A DNA stretch of 16,154 bases, from assembly GCA_022448765.1 (NCBI GenBank), contig JAKUTI010000033.1:1-16154 (forward strand), given 5' to 3'. The notes beneath the pieces are model-generated. The model had not been told where the DNA came from. It made no database searches and saw only the letters and a list, made by a program, of their open reading frames with translations. The position numbers were made by a program, and so were the translations under genes. Position 1 is the first letter of the stretch. Each line of letters opens with the position of its first letter. Positions 8,119 through 14,978 of this stretch are shown piece by piece. Source of the DNA: Pseudomonadales bacterium (GTDB lineage: Bacteria > Pseudomonadota > Gammaproteobacteria > Pseudomonadales > Azotimanducaceae).

Positions 8119-8658
8119 GTGGAAGCGGAGCTGTACTTATCGGTTCAACAGTTTCTATTCTCGGAAGCCCGGCTTCTCGACGAACGTCGGTTCGATGATT
8201 GGCTAGCACTCTTTAGTGACGATGCACTTTATTGGATGCCAGTTCGTCACAATCGACTTCGTGAGTCGATGGACGAGGCATGGGAATCATCGAAGGAAAT
8301 AGAAGACGAATCGGGTCTTGGGTACTTTGAAGACGATAAGAATCGTTTAACTCGACGTGTGGGAAGACTCAAAACTGGAATGGCATGGGCGGAAGATCCG
8401 CCGTCCAGGACCCGACACCTCATTTCGAATATCGAGGTTGAACGAACTGACAGACAGGACGAGGTGATTGCGCGATCCAGTTTCTTGACTTACCGATCGA
8501 GGAACGAGGGGAAACACGAAGACGAGGACCTATTTTCCGGATCACGAGAAGACGTTCTCCGGGAGAACAAAGATGCGGGAAGTTGGTTTATTGTGAAGAG
8601 AAAAATCGTTCCCGATTGGGTCGTGGTGAACGCGCAAAATCTGTCCATCTTTTTTTAA
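8119..8658 (+). CDS. Aromatic ring-hydroxylating dioxygenase, beta subunit
   Basis: A 179-residue protein of the SnoaL/NTF2-like fold used by the small subunits of Rieske dioxygenases. ARLLDERRFDDWLALFSDDALYWMP (about 17-41) is the hallmark of this subunit, and TRHLISNIEV (about 97-106) and the C-terminal VNAQNLSIFF also fit. It has no metal site; its role is to complete the alpha3-beta3 enzyme. The start is GTG, with GAGGTG eight bases upstream inside the end of the alpha gene. The three-base gap to alpha shows co-translation. The C-terminal third contains an unusually acidic stretch (EGKHEDEDLFSGSRED). Confidence 0.93.
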   Translation: MEAELYLSVQQFLFSEARLLDERRFDDWLALFSDDALYWMPVRHNRLRESMDEAWESSKEIEDESGLGYFEDDKNRLTRRVGRLKTGMAWAEDPPSRTRHLISNIEVERTDRQDEVIARSSFLTYRSRNEGKHEDEDLFSGSREDVLRENKDAGSWFIVKRKIVPDWVVVNAQNLSIFF

Positions 8659-8669
8659 GGGGGTAAACG

Positions 8670-9584
8670 ATGCTGGGCAAGGTTGAAAGGCTTGGTTATG
8701 TGGGTGTTGGGGCCAGCGATCTGGAGGCCTGGGAGGACTATGCGACAAACCTCCTTGGTGTGGCCGTGCAGGAGAAAGAGGACGACGGGACGTTGTTGTT
8801 ACGGCACGACAAGCACCATTACCGCCTGGCCGTCCATCCCGACCCTAGTGATGACTTACTCTACATCGGTTGGCAGGTTGCCGATGACGAAGCACTGGCG
8901 GCGTTTCGAGCGCACCTGGAACAAGAAAACATTTCATTTACGGTTGGCGACAACGGCAAGGTGGACGCGCGCCGGGTCGGCGAACTAATAGAACTTAAAG
9001 ATCCGAATGGCGTTTGTTTGGAAGTGTTCCACTCGCCCCTGATTGATTACGTTGCCCCGTTCCAGTCGAGCAGACCGATCAAAGGTTTTCTCACGGGCGA
9101 GTTCGGGCTCGGGCACATGGTGATTGGAGTCGATAACTTTGATGAGAGCAAGAAATTCTACCGAGAAATTTTGGGCATGCGGGTTTCCGACTACATCAAA
9201 GTGGCTCGGGGTGACAAAGAGTTAGAAATTGTGTTTTTGCACTGCAACGGAAGGCATCACTCCATTGGTTTTGGTAATGGGGCAGGCGGACTAAAAAGAC
9301 TTGGCCACATTATGCTTGAGGTTAACGATATGGATGACGTGGGCTCGACGTACGACATCTGTCTTAAACGTGGTATCGAGTCCACCACACTGGGTCGACA
9401 CCCTAATGACCGAATGATTTCTTTCTACATGGCCTCGCCAAGTGGATGGCAGTTCGAATATGGATACGGTGCGAGGTGTGTGTCGGACGAAGAAGCCGTT
9501 GAACGGTTCACGACGATCAGTGAGTGGGGTCACCTAAGGAACGACGGTTTACGGTACGGCGATGCAAGGAAGCAGGCTCAATGA
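8670..9584 (+). CDS. Extradiol ring-cleavage dioxygenase, two-domain VOC type (BphC-like)
   Basis: A 304-residue type I extradiol dioxygenase that opens catechol-type rings next to the two hydroxyls using Fe(II). Two vicinal-oxygen-chelate modules are seen, about residues 5-125 and 143-265. The C-terminal one holds the metal ligands His149 (GLGHMVIGV), His213 (LGHIMLEV) and Glu263 (WQFEYG). These match His146, His210 and Glu260 of 2,3-dihydroxybiphenyl dioxygenase with a constant offset of three. His196 or His197, His244 and Tyr253 match the second-sphere residues His195, His241 and Tyr250. The N-terminal module lacks the triad, as expected. AAGGGGG stands before the ATG, 11 bases after the beta-subunit stop. 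It probably acts on the diol made by the upstream dioxygenase after dehydrogenation. The last four bases overlap the next gene (ATGA). The substrate could be a biaryl or another substituted catechol. Confidence 0.94.
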   Translation: MLGKVERLGYVGVGASDLEAWEDYATNLLGVAVQEKEDDGTLLLRHDKHHYRLAVHPDPSDDLLYIGWQVADDEALAAFRAHLEQENISFTVGDNGKVDARRVGELIELKDPNGVCLEVFHSPLIDYVAPFQSSRPIKGFLTGEFGLGHMVIGVDNFDESKKFYREILGMRVSDYIKVARGDKELEIVFLHCNGRHHSIGFGNGAGGLKRLGHIMLEVNDMDDVGSTYDICLKRGIESTTLGRHPNDRMISFYMASPSGWQFEYGYGARCVSDEEAVERFTTISEWGHLRNDGLRYGDARKQAQ

Positions 9585-10366
9585 TTAGACTTTACGATAG
9601 CCCAGTGTCGCCTTGCTGCATGAAAGTTCGGCTGTGCCTCGCCGAAAAAGCTTTGAATTACGAAAGTGTCGCGGTTGATCTAGGAGGCAAGGCGAATCTC
9701 GAAGCTGAGTATTTGGCCATGAATCCCAAGGGTGTTGTTCCCACCCTGGTGGACGACGGTTCGACTATTCTCGAATCGACACTCATTAACGAATACTTGG
9801 ATGAGAAGTATCCGGGGGCTTCACTAAAGCCTTCTTCGCCGGAAGAAAAAGTGTCCATGAGACTTTGGACCAAGTTAATTGACGAAGAACTTCACCCAGC
9901 AAATGGTGCGGTCATTTGGCCGATCTTGAGCCTCGAGAGACTGAGCCAGCGGGATCCCGATGAGGTAATAGAGTCGCTAAGTCGTCACCCGGACCCCAAA
10001 CGTGTTGCCCGACAAACAACTATTTTTCAAGAGGGATATGGGGCCCAAGTTGTTGGCGAAGGACTGAAGGTTTTTGCGAAAACACTGGAGAAGCTTGAAA
10101 GCTCTCTGGCCCATTCTGAGTACCTGGTTGGTGAACGCATTAGTTTGGCCGACATCGGGATTTTGCCGTACGTCAACGAGGTGATTCGATTCGGATTGGA
10201 TCAGATGGCCGAAGACAAACCCCTCACGCGGGCCTGGTTCGACAGAATGGCGGCGCGTGATTCCTACGGCGTAGCGATCGCTGGTGTGCTGGGTGAGGCG
10301 CAGTGGGACGCGATCGCAGATAGGGGTAGGAAAGCCTGGCCGGAAATGCGAAATCACCTTTCTTAA
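9581..10366 (+). CDS. Glutathione S-transferase family protein (LigF/PcpC-like)
   Basis: A 261-residue cytosolic glutathione-dependent enzyme. The thioredoxin-like N-terminal domain has SPVSPCCMKVRL, with Cys12 where tetrachlorohydroquinone dehalogenase (PcpC) has its catalytic Cys in SICSMKTRL. NPKGVVPTLVDDG and ILESTLINEYLDEKYP form the glutathione site. The helical domain carries MRLWTKLIDEE, a long insert rich in Glu, Pro and Arg, and LVGERISLADIGILPYVN; from memory this layout resembles the beta-aryl etherase LigF. Ether cleavage, reductive dehalogenation or isomerisation are all possible; the sequence does not decide. The ATG at 9581 overlaps the VOC stop (ATGA), and AGGA lies 10 bases upstream. 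A longer in-frame start at 9524 would sit deep inside the VOC gene and adds 19 residues with no domain match. It is an integral member of the operon. Confidence 0.9.
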   Translation: MIRLYDSPVSPCCMKVRLCLAEKALNYESVAVDLGGKANLEAEYLAMNPKGVVPTLVDDGSTILESTLINEYLDEKYPGASLKPSSPEEKVSMRLWTKLIDEELHPANGAVIWPILSLERLSQRDPDEVIESLSRHPDPKRVARQTTIFQEGYGAQVVGEGLKVFAKTLEKLESSLAHSEYLVGERISLADIGILPYVNEVIRFGLDQMAEDKPLTRAWFDRMAARDSYGVAIAGVLGEAQWDAIADRGRKAWPEMRNHLS

Positions 10367-10371
10367 TTCGC

Positions 10372-11256
10372 TTGCCGTCGGTGGACGATAAAACCGCAGT
10401 CATTACTGGTGCTGCGAGCGGTATTGGCCTTGCGTTGGCGAAGAAATTGTCTGGTCAGGGCCACAGGCTGGTGTTGGCGGACGTTGATCTAGGGCGTCTA
10501 AAAGACATTAAGGGTGCGGTCGACTCCAAGAGCATTCTTGTTGATTGCGATGTCAGCAAAGAGAGTGATTGCGAGGAACTGGCCCGCGTCACGCGTGAAA
10601 ATTTTGGCGCACCACAACTGCTTTTTAACAACGCTGGAGTCATTAGTCGATTTGCATCGACGTGGGAACAACCGAGTGCTGAGTGGGAGCGAGTACTTTC
10701 GGTGAACGTTAAGGGCGTTGCTAACGTACTTCGCGTGTTCGTGCCCTCCATGCTCTCCCAACAAGCGTCGTCGCACATCATCAATACGGCGTCAGAAGCG
10801 GCTTTGACATCCCGGGGGTTTGTCGGCACATACCACGCGTCGAAACACGCGGTGCTCGCCATCTCCGAGGCACTAGCGCAAGAGCTTAGCTATTTGAAGG
10901 CAAAAGTCAGGGTGTCTGTTCTTTGTCCGGGAGGCGTTAACACGGGTGTTCTCGACGGGCTCAGCGACGAGGTTGAGAGGACGGGGGACGCAAGCGGGAA
11001 GGCGTCTCAAGCCCTTGAGCGGGCTTATAGAAAATCGTTGCCAAAAGCGATGTCGCCAGACGACGTTGCGGACCGTGTTCTTCAAGGCGTTGTTAACGGG
11101 GATTTTTATATATTTTCGCATCCCGAGGTCGCATTGTTACCGGAGTTACGAGCATCGGCAGTCAAAGAGAACGAGTATCCATCTTTACCAGCTGGTCTGC
11201 AGCAGCAGATGGTTGAGCACGGTGACGACGCAAACGGTCCAACGAGATCCTCTTGA
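10372..11256 (+). CDS. Short-chain dehydrogenase/reductase (possible dihydrodiol or C-alpha alcohol dehydrogenase)
   Basis: A 294-residue classical SDR. The cofactor motif TGAASGIG is at residues 12-19, and an acidic residue at the end of the second strand (LADVD, Asp37) favours NAD(H). NNAG is at 86-89. The catalytic residues are Asn112, Ser141, Tyr154 and Lys158 (YHASK). The C-terminal segment FYIFSHPEVALLPELRA resembles the matching region of LigD-type C-alpha dehydrogenases (recalled, not aligned). In this operon it could turn a cis-dihydrodiol into a catechol or oxidise a side-chain alcohol. It starts five bases after the GST stop. The start is uncertain: TTG at 10372 is used here, but GTG at 10381 is close and neither has a clear Shine-Dalgarno, so translation may depend on the upstream gene. 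This is the last gene of the operon. Confidence 0.9.
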   Translation: MPSVDDKTAVITGAASGIGLALAKKLSGQGHRLVLADVDLGRLKDIKGAVDSKSILVDCDVSKESDCEELARVTRENFGAPQLLFNNAGVISRFASTWEQPSAEWERVLSVNVKGVANVLRVFVPSMLSQQASSHIINTASEAALTSRGFVGTYHASKHAVLAISEALAQELSYLKAKVRVSVLCPGGVNTGVLDGLSDEVERTGDASGKASQALERAYRKSLPKAMSPDDVADRVLQGVVNGDFYIFSHPEVALLPELRASAVKENEYPSLPAGLQQQMVEHGDDANGPTRSS

Positions 11257-11335
11257 CGGGTTTCCCGCCTCCGGGAGATTCGCCAAGTCAAAGAACGGAT
11301 CTTTGTGCGCTAGTCTTGGTGTCGTATGGGACGAT

Positions 11336-12367
11336 TCACTCAGTTGAGAAATCGATGGACTCGTACGTCAGCTGATTCGGAATTCTCGGCTTGTAACGGC
11401 CATTTTTCTTCGCACCTTCAAGATGCCTTAGTGCTTCTGGGTCGGGTCCTTCCGGATGCAATGCTCTCTCCATAAAAGCGAAGCTGTCGTGGAGACGTCG
11501 GGGGAGGGACCTGCCGGTGTGGGCGGCACCGTATTCGATATAAAACTCGTGCCGGATGCCAGCGTCAAAAAGGAGTCTGTGAATCAACTCGGCGCTCAGC
11601 CAGGTTAGATTGGCGTCTTCGTCGCCCGCTTCGATTCTGATCTGGAGGTTCGATTCTCGAATTTTGCTTGCGTGGCGAACGACGATGGTGGGTGGGTGGC
11701 GTTCTGCCCAATACTCGGCATCAACAGGTTGGCCAAATCTAGGGTGGAGGAATCGATTGGCGGTGTCACCCGGGAAGCGGCTTAGGTCGACGTCCTGGAA
11801 TTGTAAAACCGGTTCGAACCCTGGTTCCATCGCTACTGCGGCTACGAACTTCTCGGGATTTCGAAAGGCGATTCGGAGTGTGCCCTGACCTCCCGCGGAG
11901 GCTCCTGCGATGACGGTGCCGGCCCGATCGGATTGGACGTTGAACTGGCCTCGCACATTCGAAATCAGCTCGCCCGTGATGAACTCTTCCCAATTCTGTG
12001 TCCCGTCTTTCCAATCGATGTAATAAGAGTTTCCAGTGATGGGGGCGATGACGACGAGTGGCGAGAGAATGCCATCGTTCCAAGCGGACTCAATGTGGGT
12101 GCGCAGTCTTCGTTCGATATGATTTTTTCCGTTAGATCCACCGTGCAGCCATAGAAGGACAGGCAAAGGTTCTTGGATTGACTCGTAGTTGGGAGGTAAA
12201 AGGACATCGAATTTGGCGGGACTGGGTACGAGATCCGTTTCCATTTCGGCGTGCATCAATTGACTTGGGGTATCACCAAACGAATGAAGCGCGGAGGCTA
12301 AAACGGCGAGAAGTGCCGAAAAAACGAGGGCCTTTTTTTTTCTCCGAGAGTCCACGTGCGCCCTCAT
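11336..12367 (-). CDS. Secreted alpha/beta-hydrolase, putative esterase (esterase D/feruloyl-esterase-like)
   Basis: A 343-residue exported serine esterase. Residues 1-31 form a signal peptide: a very basic start (SRRKKK) and a hydrophobic ALVFSALLAVLASAL core. LPVLLWLHGG (69-77) supplies the oxyanion region. The nucleophile elbow GASAGG puts the catalytic Ser at 157. EAGDEDANL (about 247-254) and GAAHTG (His283) supply the likely Asp and His, so the triad looks complete. The fold matches the PF00756-type esterases, which hydrolyse carboxyl esters such as feruloyl or acyl esters; it is not a cytoplasmic meta-cleavage hydrolase of the BphD type. It would act in the periplasm or outside. It follows the GlcG-like gene after 28-34 bases. 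The start at 12367 is preferred over 12373, because GGAG then lies seven bases away instead of one. Confidence 0.87.
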   Translation of the reverse strand: MRAHVDSRRKKKALVFSALLAVLASALHSFGDTPSQLMHAEMETDLVPSPAKFDVLLPPNYESIQEPLPVLLWLHGGSNGKNHIERRLRTHIESAWNDGILSPLVVIAPITGNSYYIDWKDGTQNWEEFITGELISNVRGQFNVQSDRAGTVIAGASAGGQGTLRIAFRNPEKFVAAVAMEPGFEPVLQFQDVDLSRFPGDTANRFLHPRFGQPVDAEYWAERHPPTIVVRHASKIRESNLQIRIEAGDEDANLTWLSAELIHRLLFDAGIRHEFYIEYGAAHTGRSLPRRLHDSFAFMERALHPEGPDPEALRHLEGAKKNGRYKPRIPNQLTYESIDFSTE

Positions 12368-12374
12368 GATCATT

Positions 12375-12378
12375 CTCC
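12375..12378 (-). promoter_or_regulatory. Ribosome binding site that sets the esterase start
   Basis: GGAG on the minus strand is one base from the first ATG (12371-12373) but seven bases from the second in-frame ATG (12365-12367). The second ATG is therefore the better start. Confidence 0.6.
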
Positions 12379-12401
12379 AGCGTTTTGGTAAGGCGTGGTC
12401 G

Positions 12402-12851
12402 CTACTTACCTCGGGCTCCGATCACGGCGGCCAAACCTGTGCTTTCTATACCAGCAACCGCGCACGCTTCGTCCTTTTCAGACGTGTCTCCGGAAACTCC
12501 CGCCGCGCCGACAATTTCGTCACCATCCATAATCAGCACACCCCCGGGTACCGGAATTAGATTTCCGGACGTTAGAGCGGCTATGGATGCAAAGAAAGGT
12601 GCCGAAGTAGGTACGTTTTGAAGCCTCGTCTCCAGTGCCCGTGTTCCAACTCCGAGGCCAAGAGCCCCCCACGCTTTGCCGATAGCAATCGGGGGCCGCA
12701 TGAAAGCCGCACCATCTTCTCGTTCCAATACAACCAGGTGGCCACCAGAGTCGAGTACGGCAACCGCAATGGGATTGGTGAGTGTTTCCCGTGCGTTTGC
12801 TCGAGTCTCGTTAGCAATCTTGCTGGCTTGATCAAAATTCAAATTGGCCAT
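12402..12851 (-). CDS. GlcG/HbpS-like heme-binding-domain protein
   Basis: A 149-residue single-domain protein of the GlcG/HbpS family (PF03928 type), of normal length. Typical stretches are PIAVAVLDSGGHLVVLEREDGA (about 27-48), the GKAWGALGLG region (58-67), PVPGGVLIMDGDEIVGAAGVSG (about 100-121) and DEACAVAGI near the end. No signal peptide is present. Members are found beside oxidative catabolic genes such as glycolate oxidation, and some bind heme; a catalytic role is not established, and none is claimed here. It is the first gene of a two-gene leftward unit with the secreted esterase and is divergent from the DUF3604 gene. The spacer between them holds the second GACCGGT site. A GGAG lies about 12 bases before the ATG, a long spacing. 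Confidence 0.9.
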   Translation of the reverse strand: MANLNFDQASKIANETRANARETLTNPIAVAVLDSGGHLVVLEREDGAAFMRPPIAIGKAWGALGLGVGTRALETRLQNVPTSAPFFASIAALTSGNLIPVPGGVLIMDGDEIVGAAGVSGDTSEKDEACAVAGIESTGLAAVIGARGK

Positions 12852-12874
12852 CAGATGTCGGTACTCCAGGTAAC

Positions 12875-12902
12875 TTGCGCGCTCTTTTCAATATACTATA
12901 AC
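12875..12902 (+). promoter_or_regulatory. Predicted promoter of the DUF3604 gene
   Basis: TTGCGC (12875-12880) and TATAAC (12897-12902) are 16 bases apart in an A/T-rich patch. The candidate operator overlaps the -10 box by five bases. The implied transcript would start near 12909, only about 13 bases before the first ATG, which supports the later start at 12946. Confidence 0.45.
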
Positions 12903-12911
12903 GACCGGTAT
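12898..12911. promoter_or_regulatory. Candidate TetR-type operator, copy 2 (ATAACGACCGGTAT)
   Basis: A 14-base imperfect palindrome, ATAnCG-AC-CGnTAT, with 10 of 14 positions symmetric. It contains the shared GACCGGT core and overlaps the predicted DUF3604 -10 box in the divergent GlcG/DUF3604 spacer. Together with the site at 6700-6710 it suggests one regulator for both divergent promoters. Confidence 0.55.
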
Positions 12912-12929
12912 ATTTATAACCATGGAAAC

Positions 12930-12935
12930 GGGGAG
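12930..12935 (+). promoter_or_regulatory. Ribosome binding site of the DUF3604 gene
   Basis: GGGGAG lies 10 bases before the ATG at 12946. The earlier ATG at 12922 has no such element upstream, only the A/T-rich promoter patch, so the shorter protein is favoured. Confidence 0.5.
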
Positions 12936-12945
12936 CGACGGTCGC

Positions 12946-14937
12946 ATGGTGATTCATACCGGATTGAGAGTCGCGTTCTCTCTGGCTTGCGGGTTGTTTC
13001 TGGTCGCATGCACCGAGGGCGAGAGCTCGAGCATTGAGCAGAAGGAAGCAACGTCGGTCGCGGACCCATCACGGGGAATATCTCAGGGTGGCGAACGCAG
13101 TGCTTTCTTTGGTGACCTTCACGTTCACTCAGCACATTCATTTGATGCGTTCGTGTATGGAACGACTACGAGGCCCGACGATGCCTATCGTTTTGCGAAG
13201 GGAGATCGTCTGGAACACGCCCTCGGTTTTGAGATGCGCCTACAAGAACCCCTGGATTTCTACTCGGTAACGGATCACGCAGTTTTTCTTGGCATCGCAG
13301 AAGCTATGTTGGATCCCGAAAGTAAGGTATCGACGCACGCAACGGCTGGTTGGTTTAAAACGATGGAGACCGTCGAGGAAAGACGGGCCGCTTTCGCGAA
13401 GTTAGTGCGTTTTGTCGTCTCGGGTAACCACGAAGAGATCCTCGACGAATACGAAGGCCTGCCGGTGGTTAAGAGCGCTTGGTCTGACATCGTAGACGCA
13501 GCGAACAGACACTACGAACCAGGGCGATTCACCACGTTCATAGGATATGAGTACACGCCAGCTCCACTAAATCAGAACCTTCACCGAAACGTTATTTTTC
13601 GCGGTGCGGACGTGCCCGAGGTACCGTTTTCAAGGCTTGATTCGGGTAATCCGGAAGATTTATGGCGGTGGATGGATCGCCAACGAGATGGCGGTACTGA
13701 TGTCCTGGCTATCCCCCACAACAGCAACGGTTCGAATGGCGAGATGTTTCGGTTGGGCTATTTCGACGGGAGTGAACTGGACGACAGCTATGCTGAGCTG
13801 AGGATGAGGAACGAGCCTTTGGTAGAGATCACTCAGGTCAAGGGCACCTCTGATACTCATCCGTTGCTATCGACGAATGACGAATGGGCTGATTTCGAGA
13901 TCATGCCATTTCGAATTAGTACCACGGTCATAAGTAATGTATCGGGCAGCTACGTGCGCGAGGCGTTACTGAACGGATTGCAACTTGAAGAGAAGGGTCG
14001 TGCAAATCCCTTTGAGTTTGGCTTGATCGGGTCGAGCGACACCCACAACGCTTCTTATGCCGGTGACGAATCCGAATTCTACGGTAAGGTCGGTTTGGTG
14101 GATGGTTCGCCAGATCGGCGAGGGTCTATCCCGCTCGATAAGGTGGAGGGAATTCGCGATTCCCTCGACGTGTTCCCGTGCCCTGGCACGGTGCCGACGC
14201 AATTAAGTGGGGAGTCTACCGAATCGGCGAAGCAAATTTGGTGCGGAGACGATGGTGATCAATTCACTCAAAGTTACATGACGTACTGGGGTGCATCTGG
14301 TCTCACGGGTGTTTGGGCGGAAGAGAATACGCGTGAATCGATATTTGATGCATTTCGCCGCAAAGAGACGTTTGCGACTACGGGTCCAAGAATCAAGGTC
14401 CGTTTCTTTGCGGGTTACGATCTTGACGTGGATCTCCAAGACCCGGAGGCGGTGTCGAAAGCGTACCAGCGTGGGGTGACGATGGGTGGTCATTTGAGCA
14501 GCCGCGAGGGAGGGGCGCCGGAGTTTTTGGTATGGGCGACTCAAGACCTTGCCAGCGCGCCCTTGCAACGGGTTCAGGTGATCAAAGGTTGGGTTTCAGA
14601 GAACGGTGAATCCCAGGAAAGAGTCTACGACGTGGGCTGTTCGGACGGACTGGAAGTGGATTCCATCAATCATCGATGCCCGGATAACAACAGCACGGTT
14701 GATGTCAGCGATTGTTCTATCTCGCGGGACAAGGGGGATTCCTCGCTTGCTTCAAACTGGTCGGACCCGGATTTTGATCCGAATCAGCGCGCGGTTTATT
14801 ACGTCCGCGTGCTGGAAAACCCAACCTGTCGCTGGTCGACTTGGGACGCGCTTAAGGCTGGAGTGCAACCGAGACCGGATTTCCCGCTGACAATTCAAGA
14901 AAGGGCTTGGTCTTCACCTATATGGTTCAAACCCTGA
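12946..14937 (+). CDS. DUF3604 lipoprotein (PHP-like putative metallohydrolase)
   Basis: A 663-residue protein of the DUF3604 family, whose function is not established as far as I know. The start at 12946 gives a short signal peptide and a lipobox LVAC with Cys22, so it is probably lipid-anchored. FGDLHVHSAHSFDA (55-68) offers His59, His61 and His64 in the manner of PHP-type metal sites. SVTDHAVF, IPHNSNGSNGEM and GSSDTHNASY add conserved Asp, His and Asn, pointing to a metal-dependent phosphoesterase-like or other hydrolase core (inference). Several Cys in the C-terminal third (CSDGLEVDSINHRC, DCSIS, NPTCRW) may form disulfides, consistent with export. The gene is divergent from the GlcG-like gene and is followed directly by a sulfatase. 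An alternative ATG at 12922 adds eight charged residues and fits a lipoprotein less well. Confidence 0.88.
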   Translation: MVIHTGLRVAFSLACGLFLVACTEGESSSIEQKEATSVADPSRGISQGGERSAFFGDLHVHSAHSFDAFVYGTTTRPDDAYRFAKGDRLEHALGFEMRLQEPLDFYSVTDHAVFLGIAEAMLDPESKVSTHATAGWFKTMETVEERRAAFAKLVRFVVSGNHEEILDEYEGLPVVKSAWSDIVDAANRHYEPGRFTTFIGYEYTPAPLNQNLHRNVIFRGADVPEVPFSRLDSGNPEDLWRWMDRQRDGGTDVLAIPHNSNGSNGEMFRLGYFDGSELDDSYAELRMRNEPLVEITQVKGTSDTHPLLSTNDEWADFEIMPFRISTTVISNVSGSYVREALLNGLQLEEKGRANPFEFGLIGSSDTHNASYAGDESEFYGKVGLVDGSPDRRGSIPLDKVEGIRDSLDVFPCPGTVPTQLSGESTESAKQIWCGDDGDQFTQSYMTYWGASGLTGVWAEENTRESIFDAFRRKETFATTGPRIKVRFFAGYDLDVDLQDPEAVSKAYQRGVTMGGHLSSREGGAPEFLVWATQDLASAPLQRVQVIKGWVSENGESQERVYDVGCSDGLEVDSINHRCPDNNSTVDVSDCSISRDKGDSSLASNWSDPDFDPNQRAVYYVRVLENPTCRWSTWDALKAGVQPRPDFPLTIQERAWSSPIWFKP

Positions 14938-14978
14938 GGGCGTTGTCTCTTCTCACCGTCCGACTAAAAAACGCGCGT

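Noticed and set aside
9524..9580. Longer start for the GST gene
   Set aside because: The extra 19 residues would lie wholly inside the extradiol dioxygenase gene in another frame and match no GST feature. The ATG at 9581 overlaps the previous stop in the usual ATGA manner and begins at the typical N-terminus.
11257..11305. Hairpins between the convergent SDR and esterase genes (TCCCG/CGGGA at 11263-11276 and CAAAGA/TCTTTG at 11289-11305)
   Set aside because: The stems are short, one competes with another fold (CGGG-TTT-CCCG), and no T-run follows on either strand. I would not call an intrinsic terminator here.
11336..12367. Esterase as the missing meta-cleavage-product hydrolase
   Set aside because: It has a clear signal peptide and a GASAGG elbow of the PF00756-type esterases, whereas BphD-like hydrolases are cytoplasmic and of another subfamily.
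12922..12945. Upstream ATG for the DUF3604 gene
   Set aside because: It lies about 13 bases after the predicted transcription start, has no Shine-Dalgarno, and puts charged residues before the lipoprotein signal. ATG 12946 has GGGGAG at a workable distance.
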